From Norana najaformis (lineage: Eukaryota; Annelida; Clitellata; Crassiclitellata; Hormogastridae): a DNA stretch of 64,000 nt. The DNA is taken from NCBI GenBank assembly GCA_964023275.1, contig OZ029929.1, positions 2,669,844-2,733,843 of the forward strand, given 5' to 3'. The stretch's first letter is position 1. Every line of letters starts with the position of its first letter. This document shows, in pieces, positions 21,301 to 30,934 of this stretch. A model generated the notes under the pieces. It was not told where the DNA came from, made no database searches, and saw nothing but the letters and a program-made list of their open reading frames with translations. The position numbers were made by a program, and so were the translations under genes.

Positions 21301-24060
21301 ATTCCGTTCGTCATAGAATAACCACGTAAGATGTCGCTATACTTTGGATATATATATATATAATATATATATATATATAATATAATCGCAAGTCTTGTGT
21401 AGATTTGCACTGTTCTAAGGTAAAGTAACGTAAGGTTGACTGCAACGGTCCTGAGCAACGGTCATTAGATGTCGTCAAACACGATGAAAATAACAAAAGT
21501 AGAAGTTGAGATTAGACACCTTTAAAATATGTTTAACCGACATCATATATTAATCAAATGTGTTGTTTAATATTAAATACTTGATCTTGTGGCCTAATGT
21601 GTAGTAACGTAATGTCGAAAGCAACGGCTCTGGCAGCCACAAGCTGTTGTTAAACAGTGGAACTAAGCTAATCGCAACTTCGGCACCTTATCTGCATGAA
21701 CCTACTCTAAGGTAAGGTTAACGGCCCTGGTAGCCACAAGATCTCGTTAAACAATGGACGCTACTGGCAGAAAAAACAATATACATAATGAAAGGAATCT
21801 GAGAAGACACCGAACTCACTGACCACTACATACTTCGCCATTGATCGATTACTAGTTCCGTGCGATTGACCGATCGATCCCAGGATCGATGGACTCCTAA
21901 ATCATTCGACGAACTATGCGCATGCGTCGAACGTCGCTGGCGCCACCTACGCGTTGCCATTGTAACGGTTGCCGCGGGCGCGTTACGTGGCTACGCATGA
22001 ACGCCGTCGGTTCCTGATTTACTTCTTCCATTCCTCCGTTCCTCCGTTCCTCCTTTCCTCCCTTCCTCCCTTCCTTTCTTCCTCCCTCCCTTCCTCCCTC
22101 CCACCCTCCTCCCTCCCTCCAAAAGTGCTTGTAGAAATGATCCTGCACCTTTCCAAAATCACGTCCACGGAACCAGGCTATGCCGTTCAATACTGAAAAA
22201 ATGAAGGCCCATGTACAATGTATATTGCTACTATGGTGCCTTTCTGGATACCAAAAGGCGCTCTATAAATGTTTAGATACCTACGTTCTTATCTACCTAC
22301 TTGCCTACCTACCTATCTATATACATGCATACATATATACATACATATATACATACATACATACATATCTGCGTAACTACCTACCAACCTACCTTTCTAT
22401 AGCACCTACCTACCTACTTGCCTACCTACCTACGTATGTACGTACATACGTACGTACATTCATACATACGTGCCTATATGCATGCATGAATGCATGAATG
22501 CATACATGCATGCATACATATGTGTCTGCCTAATTACCTACCGACCCATTGCACCTGCCAATCTATCTACCTATACAGTGACTTCAGTGGCAATATGGAC
22601 AACTCATTAGTTATAGACTTCTGTGATAACATGGCATGACTTGTGCATTAATTTCAGATTCTGTGGTTGCATGTTTTCTGTCCATATTTAGACTTCAATG
22701 ATTACGTGTTTCAACGATTCCTCCCCAATTAACACCACTTGTGTCAGTCCAAATGGGATCTGCTACGTAAGTCTCAACGAGTCTCATCTAGTCCAATGGC
22801 TTCTTTAGGGCCGTTTCATATCGCGCAGAGTATCAGTCGACGGTCGCTTCACGTGACACCGAGGGGTCAAATGTCGTCATCCGCTGGAGAACCCTGGCAT
22901 AAATCCAATAGGGGTCAGGGAAACCATAAATGTAAATTTACACGGTTTTATATAGCGACCGTGTGACCTCGCATCTGCTCATTTTGCAAAGAATGGATAG
23001 GATGAGAGCCTTACCACTGCTGCCCGTTTAAATGGGCGCCACGCCATTTTAGGTCCTCGTGTACGGACCCTGCTAGACCGAGATTTATATCTCTGAAATA
23101 TAGACACGATTGGTATGCGAACCTGCATCCTCAGGCACAGAGGCGCCTTGACGTACGCTTTAACCAATGTAGCTAACCAGGCCAGTAGCCTAAGTATATT
23201 GGAACTAATGAGACTTAAGTTAAATCTGAATGGCTTTAAAGAACTGACAGAAAGCACAGAACTGGGCAGTGGGTATTTAGGATCTAATCTGAAAATTTGT
23301 ATAGCGCCGTTATAATTCGCATTACAAAATCACAGTCTATGGACAGAATGCGGTCATGATCGGTGCTGCCCCGAGACCGACTGCTTGACTGTCTCTGAGT
23401 AGTTTGAAGAAGAAGCTCTATATAAGTTATCAAATAGAATAGAATACAATACAAACAATGGATAATGCAAATGCTCTCCTTATACACCTTTTACACGCTT
23501 TCGACCGACGCTATATATACTTGTCATCGCCGTTTACCCGTTGAAAAACTCCGCCACTGCCTTGTTTGGGAGTAGTGCCAGTCCCAAGCCTGGATGAAGG
23601 AGGAGGGCGACGGCAACGGCCTTTGATGCCATAAGCTGTCGTTAAACTGAGGAACTACTACTTAACCGTTGATCAATCAATGTTGAAGAGAAGATGTGAA
23701 CAGCTATGCAAGCCATCAGATGTTGTTTAGCTATGGTTTATTTCCTGTTAGACTACCTACAACGTGACTACAGGTGCACCCGGCTACTCCTGCAAATCGA
23801 CAACCGCCTCGAGCACCTGCAGCGGAACATTTGCCATGTCGACGACCATCGTCGTCGGAAAATGCGAGTTCTGCTGCACCACAAACCACTGTAACCGAGA
23901 CCGCAACAGTACCTGGATGAAGAACACCTGTTGCAACGGACCAGTCAACCAGAACCAAGCCGGGTGCTCATCCGGAGCGTCGCGCCACGTCACGATGACG
24001 TCAGCAGTCGCCTCCTACGTCATCATGTTGCTTGTGAAGCTTGGCATCGTGCCAAAATAG
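18299..24060 (+). CDS. Ly6/uPAR-like, probably GPI-anchored surface protein (4 exons)
   Basis: Predicted join: 18299-18344, 19369-19550, 22692-22766, 23752-24060. The phases agree (1, 0, 0) and give about 203 residues. Order of parts: signal peptide (hydrophobic core IVLFVFLTSS), a Thr/Pro/Ser-rich mucin-like segment beginning ADNTTTTTT, a cysteine-rich three-finger-like region with about nine Cys ending CEFCCTTNHCN, and a short hydrophobic C-terminus (VASYVIMLLVKLGIV) after a small-residue stretch GCSSGAS, as expected for GPI attachment. CCxxxxCN is the hallmark end of Ly6/uPAR domains. The first Cys (TCFND) lacks the usual CxxC partner. The partner and function cannot be told from sequence; family members act as receptor modulators or adhesion factors. 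Uncertain: whether exon 2 ends at 19514 or 19550, and exon 1, which rests on phase and signal-peptide fit. Confidence 0.62.
19065..19232. mobile_element. Candidate short inverted-end element (MITE-like)
   Basis: The segment begins attggcggatttag and ends aatcctggaaccaccactga. These ends are roughly inverted, and phrases such as gggttcgccccagtctc between them recall MITE-like repeats. It is a weak call within intron 1 of the Ly6-like gene. Confidence 0.3.
19369..19550 (+). CDS. Ly6-like gene, exon 2 (signal core and Thr-rich stalk)
   Basis: A pyrimidine-rich acceptor (aatctttctcattcag) precedes TT GTC CTG. The exon encodes VLFVFLTSSVDGQADN, then eight Thr and a Pro/Ser/Thr stretch with N-glycosylation motifs. 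Donors in the right phase are GTCACG at 19515 and GTTAGA at 19551. I prefer the latter, with low certainty. Confidence 0.55.
19870..19945 (+). mobile_element. Remnant of a retrotransposon RNase H domain
   Basis: The frame at about 19876-19944 reads WIPSHIGLSGNEMTDPLTK followed by a stop. 'W(I/V)P(S/G)H.G..GNE.AD..A' is the conserved RNase H motif of LINE-type retrotransposons, with its His and Asp. Only this fragment survives, directly before the right inverted-repeat arm. Confidence 0.6.
19945..20182 (+). repeat. Right arm of a roughly 230-bp inverted repeat
   Basis: Inverted partner of 17895-18125; it ends in ggtcgcgtctaaggccatta. It follows the RNase H remnant, so both arms may be pieces of the same retroelement inserted in opposite directions. 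Confidence 0.8.
20455..21015 (+). repeat. Three copies of dispersed repeat G
   Basis: Copies at about 20465-20580, 20760-20885 and 20888-21005, with a fourth at 23540-23665. All share tccgccactgccttgtttgg, agtgccagtcccaagcctgg, ggaggagggcgacg and a tail of (cta)n. They resemble the conserved 3' end of RTE-type LINEs as I remember it ('gtcccaagcccggataaa..ggaggg'). No RT domain is present. Confidence 0.5.
21015..22690. repeat. Intronic repeats of the Ly6-like gene
   Basis: 21350-21385 is (AT)n. 21420-21750 holds copies of a repeat with gccacaagctgttgttaaac. 22020-22130 is (TTCC)n. 22280-22560 is an imperfect CTAC/CATA tetranucleotide region. No coding segment recognised. Confidence 0.7.
22692..22766 (+). 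CDS. Ly6-like gene, exon 3 (first half of Cys-rich domain)
   Basis: 25 codons between ttctgtccatatttag and the consensus donor GTAAGT, phase 0 on both sides. It encodes a Cys-rich piece with TCFNDSS, NTTCVSPNGICY and an N-glycosylation site (NTT). Confidence 0.65.
22930..23185 (-). repeat. SINE family A, near full length
   Basis: Runs from the tail (ccataaatgtaaatttacac) to the tRNA-like head (acgctttaaccaatgtagct). It lies in the last intron of the Ly6-like gene. Confidence 0.75.
23380..23465 (+). mobile_element. LINE 3' tail fragment
   Basis: tctctgagtagtttg ... ctctatataagttatcaaat followed by gaatacaatacaaac matches the 3' end of the LINE at 48655-49815. Confidence 0.6.
23752..24060 (+). 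CDS. Ly6-like gene, terminal exon
   Basis: The acceptor tatttcctgttag leads in phase 0 into TTYNVTTGAPGYSC and the conserved end GKCEFCCTTNHCNRD. A second short Cys pair (NTCCNGP, AGCSSG), a hydrophobic C-terminus and TAG at 24058-24060 follow. Confidence 0.72.
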   Translation, partial: TTYNVTTGAPGYSCKSTTASSTCSGTFAMSTTIVVGKCEFCCTTNHCNRDRNSTWMKNTCCNGPVNQNQAGCSSGASRHVTMTSAVASYVIMLLVKLGIVPK

Positions 24061-24224
24061 TTACTTATGTATTCAGTAATTCATTTACGAATTACCAGTG
24101 TAATGTAATAATTATAGTAATAGTTGTATTAAATAATACTTCTATTATTAGTGATCTCGTAGATGTTTGATGAAAGTTTAAATTCTAGTGGAAAGTTTTA
24201 ATAGAGCTATAGCAGTTCACAGAT

Positions 24225-24350
24225 TGGATGTCACGTGGCTTCGGGCGTGTCTGGTATGCAAGCGGCTTAGCAAAATCCGCTGCTTATCGCAGTCACCAAA
24301 GGGCTGAGCGTATCCGCTAAGACGCCAGATACGCCCGTTTAGAGCGCTTT
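24225..24350. mobile_element. Short palindromic element (hairpin MITE-like)
   Basis: cttcgggcgtgtctgg ... gcaagcggctta on the left is roughly inverted in ccgctaagacgccagatacg on the right, with about 45 bp between the arms. The whole can fold into an imperfect hairpin. No coding capacity. Confidence 0.55.
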
Positions 24351-24529
24351 AAGTATTTACACATTTGTTAGTGTAAAAGGAAATTTGTATAGCGCCATAT
24401 TTTGCGTTATGTAATTAACCTTTTATCGAATAATAGCAGACGTCATTGCGACGCCCTAAAAGATGCAAGGCTGCGCGGGTAATGCGCGGCGTCTGTGTGA
24501 GAGATCGTCGGATCGCATATGGATCGTAA

Positions 24530-24810
24530 CTTCATTTCGGGATGTAGTGCCATCAGTACATCGGGACCTAATTGGGCGTCACGCCACTTTAGACCCCGTG
24601 TACGGATCGTGCTAACGCAAGATATACTAACACTACAGCATGCCCATATGGGGCCCATATTTGACCATTTTCGCTTTTGTGACCCATATTGGGTCCACAT
24701 GGGTCCCATCAAATGGGCATGCTGGCTGGGTAATTAACTCTCTGAAAATCTAGTCACGGAAAGGATTCGATCTCGATCCTCAGGGGCTGGTTACCAATTG
24801 AGCTCTGTCC
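24530..24810 (-). repeat. SINE family A copy split by a palindromic insertion
   Basis: The SINE body (cgtcacgccactttag ... cgtgctaacgcaagat) is interrupted at about 24620 and resumes at about 24740 (ctctgaaaatctagtcacgg). The roughly 120-bp insert starts cagcatgcccatatgggg and ends ccatcaaatgggcatgctgg, an inverted pair. Confidence 0.65.
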
Positions 24811-24814
24811 CACC

Positions 24815-25800
24815 GTATTTGATCGACTACAACGTCCCAAAAGAATTTAGTATTAGTATCTATTGCTAAACAACATCCTATGGCTGCCATGGCTGTTAAC
24901 GTCGACCTCACCTTATCTTCATTTTGGCTGACGTCTCAACGATTTAGCGGCTATGATAAATATATAGCGTCGGTCAACAGCTTGTGAAAGGTGTCTAAGG
25001 AGAGCATTTGCATCATCCATTGTTTGTATTTATATTTGGTAACTTATATAGCGCCTATTAAAGAACAAACTACTCAGAGACGCTTCCACCATGAGAACCC
25101 CGGGGAAATAAACAACGAGCTGACTGAGCTCTATATCACCAACAGAGACCCTTGCACGAAAAGATAGCGGAAGTCCATTCCACAGAGATGGACCAACAAC
25201 AGCTGCGACATCTTGTGGCTGCCTCCTCGGCCGCTGACATCGACCTCATTTTTACTTTTCGACTTAGATGTGGAGACTATTTTAGCTTCTGTGGAGTTGT
25301 TAACGTTGGACCCAAGATGGACGGAATTGTGAATTCCTTCGGGAATTGTGATCTTTTCCGATGACCCAGTGGGTCTAGATATTCTAGAATAACGGTGTTG
25401 TGAAAGTTACCGTGTTGTGTTATCTAAAGTTGTGCAACATTATTATTGGTAAACATTTAGTTGTTGTTTCGTATTGAAGAAGTGCAACCAAGCCATTTCG
25501 CAACGCACATCAGTGCGTTTTGCTCATTCTGTTGTCATTTCGTTCTCGACTTATGACTTACCTTCTTCAGTTGGCTTATCCGCCGTAGGCTGCCTCTCTG
25601 TCTTAATGGACTGATCTTCTGGATATCGACTTGAATGCGGATTAAATCTGAAGCGCCATCGGTTGATGCCTTGTGCATTAGACACCGGCACTCAAAAAGT
25701 TTTTAACTAATTAATAATAACAATTAGAATAATTAATTTCAGCCATTAATTAGCAGAAGAGCAGCCCTCTGAGCTACCCTTGAAAGGCAACCATGGGCAC
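24815..25800. other. No gene seen; dispersed repeats
   Basis: 24870-25010 and 25190-25250 contain repeat F phrases (catcttgtggctgcc ... gtcgacctca). 25560-25705 ends in a tail with gcgccatcggttgatgcc, like the SINE B tail. No exon recognised. Confidence 0.5.
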
Positions 25801-25804
25801 GCAC

Positions 25805-26050
25805 TGTTAGCGACTTCATTTTCTTAGCCTCGGTATATAAGGGTGGGTGGGTGGCCAGTTCTCCCTCGCGGCCTCATCTTCCCACCGACAGTGTGCAGTC
25901 AATGTACTCATTTTACAGCAGAGTTCGCCAGGGGAGTAACAAGTGGAGCAGAAATCTCATAAAGCATTTCTGCTCTGGTGGGGATTTGAACCCCGACCTC
26001 TCCGCTGACAGTCCACCCTGCAAGCTATCCACTAGATTATTGCACACTCC
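25805..26050 (-). repeat. SINE family E copy
   Basis: In reverse orientation it carries the tRNA-like head (gtgtgcaataatctagtgga ... B box ggggttcaaatcccc) and the body, ending at cgacttcattttcttagcct. Confidence 0.6.
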
Positions 26051-27110
26051 CGAAGTAATTAAAAAACCAACTGATTAAATCGTTGACATACTTTCTTATA
26101 CACAAATTTGCATGTTATCGAATTAATTAATAAAACAATTACTTTACAAGCTTTATTACACAGACAATGTGGTCCTTAGATAAAGTAGTGATGCCTTAAA
26201 ATTAGATCATTTATAGATAATTATTTATAATTATTTATAAAATTTAAAATCTATTAATTAAATAAATAATAATTTCGTTGTCATTCAACCGTTTAACTGA
26301 TCTTTCATAATTTTCCAGTTCTAAACACATGGAATTCCTACATAAATCTTTCACTTTCTCTTCAAAAACAATCAGTGCAAAGCTATGCTAGAACATTTCA
26401 GAATTCGATAAATAGTTTTAAACATTAAACATCACTATAACCGTGGAATCTTAAAAATAAGTGATATCTGGAAACGGCAGGCGCTAATGTACTAGAAAGC
26501 CCATAGACATCAGTTGTCTGATGCAGTCACTGTGGTCAACAGCCAGACATTATTGTGGCCTTTTGAAGTAATTAGACTAAAGTGTCTAATTGAACGTGCT
26601 TGCCACCACAGTTTATGAACATCTAGCAAACACTAGCCACACATCATAACCGTAAACATAACAGAACACCAACTATATGTCTGTCTGTAATCCACACTGG
26701 CAATCCGTCTAGTATCACAAGTGTCTGCTGTTAACAGGAATTACTTTTAAGCGAGCAGTACAGAATTCCTCGAAAAACACATCCAGAAAAGCATGTCAGT
26801 TTCTTATAAATAAAAAAATTGAACTTCTGGAATGGAAAACTGAAATGCGTCAACAGTTCACTGATACACGGTAACAAGGTAAACACTTCTTGGCAACATG
26901 TTACAATGTTCATGATAAACAGTAACCTACTGAAATTCTTCAACACCGATGCTGCATAATCTACTACCACCTCAAACACAAGGCTGTTTTCAAGTTGCCC
27001 ACTGGTCAAATGCTCGCGTGGCTGGTCCGTGTTTAAACACAACACCAATTCATGCATCTTGAACTCAAGACTGTAATTCCTGGCTCATAACCTCAAACAT
27101 TTTTAATTTA
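26050..27110. other. AT-rich DNA, no gene seen
   Basis: Low-GC sequence. A 108-aa minus-strand frame at 26731-27057 has no motif I recognise and AT-driven composition. Confidence 0.5.
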
Positions 27111-27369
27111 TTAATGTATTTATGGCACATATTATGTGCGCTGTGCCAGTAACCCTGAACGAGACAAGTGTGTGTGTGTGAACAACTTGTCCAAGATTGT
27201 TACATGGAGTGCGATCAGCAGGGATGAACCCTCAACTGTTGGATTCCAGGCCCAGTGCGCTACTGAATAGACCTCCTCCAGCCGCACAGGCTATTAGAGG
27301 ATCATTCAGCCCAGGCCTTACATGACATCTAATCAAGGTCAAATCTCTACCAGCTGTACAGAGATTTGA

Positions 27370-27530
27370 ATCTTGGGCTAGCATGGTTCGTACACGGGAA
27401 TCTTTAATGGCATGGCGCCCATTCAAACGGGCTGCGGTGGTAAAGGCTCTCACCCGATAAATCCATCGAGAAATGAGCAGGGTCGAGGTCATAGGTCGCT
27501 GTAGAAAAACGTGTACATTTACCGCTTGTC
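27370..27530 (+). repeat. SINE family A, 3' part
   Basis: ggcatggcgcccattcaaac through gtcgaggtcataggtcgctg to aacgtgtacatttac. It is truncated at its 5' end and preceded by a SINE C-like fragment (27110-27265). Confidence 0.65.
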
Positions 27531-27848
27531 CAAAAGTTCAACATCGCTACAGTCACTGGAGCCTTTAAACCTGCCGTCTGGGTCTCTCAAAATCTCTGCA
27601 AGGTCCTGGTTACCACTTTGCTCGTGGCCTGCACAAGTGTCTAGCGGTAGCCAGAGTACCCCACGAAAATTCTGCCGGTTTAAACAAAAGCTTTCTGTCC
27701 AAATGCACATCCTTTGCTTCGCTGGTTGGAATGGTGAGAAGTAGATTTCGAAAAGCGAGTGACACAGTTTCAAGTCGGATTTTCGAGTCTGAAATTCAGA
27801 ATCGAATCCAAGTGCAGCACATGAAAATGAAACTGATGATAACGGCAT
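27519..27848 (-). CDS. Unrecognised 109-aa open frame
   Basis: The frame has non-repetitive, gene-like composition (for example RQNFRGVLWLPLDTCAGHE and LAEILRDPDGRFKGSSD). It ends at GACAAGCG followed by GTAAATG, a possible donor lying exactly in the reversed ATTTAC tail of the neighbouring SINE A. I know of no family with this sequence. It could be an exon, a processed fragment, or part of a long 3' UTR of the cytohesin transcript. Confidence 0.22.
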   Translation of the reverse strand: MPLSSVSFSCAALGFDSEFQTRKSDLKLCHSLFEIYFSPFQPAKQRMCIWTESFCLNRQNFRGVLWLPLDTCAGHEQSGNQDLAEILRDPDGRFKGSSDCSDVELLDKR

Positions 27849-27859
27849 TGATGTTTATA

Positions 27860-30800
27860 ACAGTTAATAATAATAATAGTAATAGTAATGATAATAATAA
27901 TAATCTTCAATAAAAATAACAATAATAAAATAATATTAATAACAACAATAATAACAAAATTAACAATAAAAACAAAAATAACATCAAATACTAATAAAAT
28001 AATAATAACAAAAAATAACAGTAACAAAAATAACATCAAATATTAAAAAATAATAATACTAATAATACTATAACAACTATTACTACTACAATAATAATAA
28101 TAATAATTACATAAAACAGTAGCCAAAAGATTATTTAATTAGTCCACACAAACAGAAGAAAAAGATTATTTACAGAAGAAACGATGAAGTATGACAACCA
28201 ATTTGCACAAAGAAACAAAACAATGGACACTCAACTCACAAAATCTGAATGACGTTCTGCACTCAGTCTATAGTAATATAACCTTTGCATTCAGAATAAA
28301 GTAACAAGACAATTTATTTAGCACCTTTTTAGTCAAACTGTGCATCAGAATTCGTTAAAGCTACAGCACAAGCTACACGGAAAAGAAAGGAATTTTCACT
28401 CCACAAAAAAAGTCAGATGCTAATTAATTTTTCACACTAATTTACTTAATTTACTATCATACATTACAACTATTTCTAATACTATTGTTTATTGCACTTA
28501 TTATTATTATTATTATTATTATTATTTCTATCATGCCTATGATTCACATTTCTGCGATTTTGCAGGCTTTAAAATTTTTTTTAATAATAATTACAATTCC
28601 TATTATTATTACTGTTTTTATATAATTACCCCAATGATTATTATTAGTATTGTTATAATCATTATTTTGTTTAAAATAAATACTAGTATCATTTTATTAT
28701 TGACTATTATTACTATTTTATTATGATCATTATTAGTAATTGTATCATCTTGTATTTTCAACACAAAGCATTGGTAATTTTAATCTTATACACTTATTTA
28801 ATTAGTTAATTTTAAATTTTATACACTTTTCTGGTCACTTTTTAATCTTGACAATTTGATCTAATATTCTATAAAATTAGAATTTGTTAACCCTTTGTAC
28901 TCTGCAGGTTTTCTTGTGTGTGCAGTAAAGAAAACTGATTCGACATTCAAACAAGGCACCAGCGTAAACATGGTCCACCAAGTGTCACACAGACTTAACA
29001 TAAAAATTTAACATAAGAATAACATTAAACTGCATTTCTTTAGCACCCAAGAAAAACGTAATCGCAGAAAACAGCTTATTTACACGCACGATTAACACAT
29101 TTCCACAGACCACCACATGGCTAAACCCATAACAAAACGAATGTAACTATTCCGCTACCAGTAACAAACATGTGCAGTTACCATTACATATTTATTTATC
29201 TATTATAGATAAATAAATGTGTATATTTATATAGCACCAATAATCTAGTTATTACAATCAGTGGTGCTAAGCGACTGTATCAAATGCTGGCTTGAAGTCA
29301 ATAAACTATTCCTTTACCTGCAACATACACGTGCAACTGTTTATTTAGTTATTTATTTATGTAGCACCACTATCTTGTGGCAATGCATCAATCAGTGGCA
29401 CTAGGCAATATTCTAGGGTTGTTACGTGGAGTCCCCTCAGCGTGCTCAAACCTGCAATCACTGGATTACAGATACAGTGCACAACTACCAAATAAACCAC
29501 TGTATTTCATAATGATACATTATGCTAATCAAAGACAGCTGACTTGACCTTATTTTACACCTGACCTTAATAAGATAAGGACTTTCCTAAATGGCTAGTA
29601 GTAAGGATACACGGAGCAAAATGCATCATGACATTTAAAGCTGAAGTCCTTCTGTTAGCGAATCACAACAACGTTTACATGTGAAACCAGGAACCCGTAT
29701 AAATTGCTACAATCAAGGAATGTGCATATTTTACAAGTCATCAAATTAAATTTCTTTAATTTTAAATGTTCTTGTCTACAGATGTCGTCTCTGTGCTAAA
29801 TTAACCAGATATTTACAGCACGCTCGTTTTAAAACGAGACTCACAAGAGGAGCTGTGGTGCAGTCTAATGGAGTTTTCCAGAATCAAAACCAGAACCTTT
29901 CCAAGAAGCTTCCAAGGTCTGAACCACTGCACCAACTGGAGTCTAACAAAAATCAGTGCAACATCAGGAGTTAGGCTGATACAGCACTCATTTCCACAAC
30001 ATCAGTTGTGGAAATAAGTGCAGCACAAGGATCTCATATGAGTGCACTGAATTGCTACATATCAATTCAATTTCTCAAGTTAGCTGACAGATCACTTTTT
30101 CACATAAGATCAGCACAACAGCAGAACCTAAGATGACAGCACTGTTTATCAACTAAAATAAGAGTCTTTGGAAACGTTAGTAAACACAGTTAAGTTTACA
30201 AGTCATTTTTTACAGCTTCGCAGTCGATTATAACCTCAGCACAGCTGAGACGCTACACTCTAGAGAACAGTGAACAGTGGATCCAATTTAATTTACAATC
30301 ACTAATTGAATTACCCCACATATACAATCCTTCACAGAATTAAAATCAGTGCATAAACTTTGATAGGGATCTCTTCCATAAGGTGCAACGCGTTTTCCAG
30401 CTGATCAGAAGTTATTCCAGGTTTCTTATTGTAAAGTTTTTCCTTACCAGAAGAAACCTGTACTTTACGACAGACAGCTGGACAATCCTATTACGCAGCA
30501 TTTAAACCTTCTTTGCCGATTGAAGAAAAACCCGACTGGAATAGAAGAATCTGTTGGTGTTTTTTCCACGTTTTTTCAGCACTTCAAAAATCTTTACCTT
30601 GTTTCCAACAAAACACATGTTGTAGAGTAATGGAGAATTCCTTTGCCGCAATTAAGACCAAAAATCATAAACAGGTGAGAGGTGATCCCAGGTAAAGAAC
30701 ATTTGAGATGGTTACGGTATTTGTGTTTTCATTTTGATGTTTGCATCCATTTACTTGAAACCTGTGACTGTTATACGATGTAGGAATGTGCATTGGAGTA

Positions 30801-30860
30801 GACACAGTCGGTGAACCCGTGACCTCTTTACAAGAACAGTCTCTGCCCTGTTCTGAATTC
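27860..30860. other. AT-rich region downstream of the cytohesin stop
   Basis: 27865-28110 is an AAT/AAC trinucleotide region and 28490-28740 a TTA/ATT region. A SINE C-like piece lies at 29340-29495. 29985-30020 contains a perfect short inverted repeat (ctcatttccacaac / gttgtggaaataag). Part of this is likely 3' UTR of the minus-strand cytohesin gene; the end is not visible. Confidence 0.55.
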
Positions 30861-30864
30861 TATG

Positions 30865-30934
30865 TTAGTTGTGAGTTGCCTTTCGTCGCCGAGCGGCGAG
30901 CAAGTCGTAGAATGGATTGTCACTGACACTCGCT
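30865..30934 (-). CDS. CYTH: Cytohesin terminal exon
   Basis: Encodes [20 protein letters not shown] and ends HN-stop (stop at 30865-30867). 'NPFY..LAAR' with a following basic stretch matches the C-terminus of known cytohesins. Confidence 0.92.
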
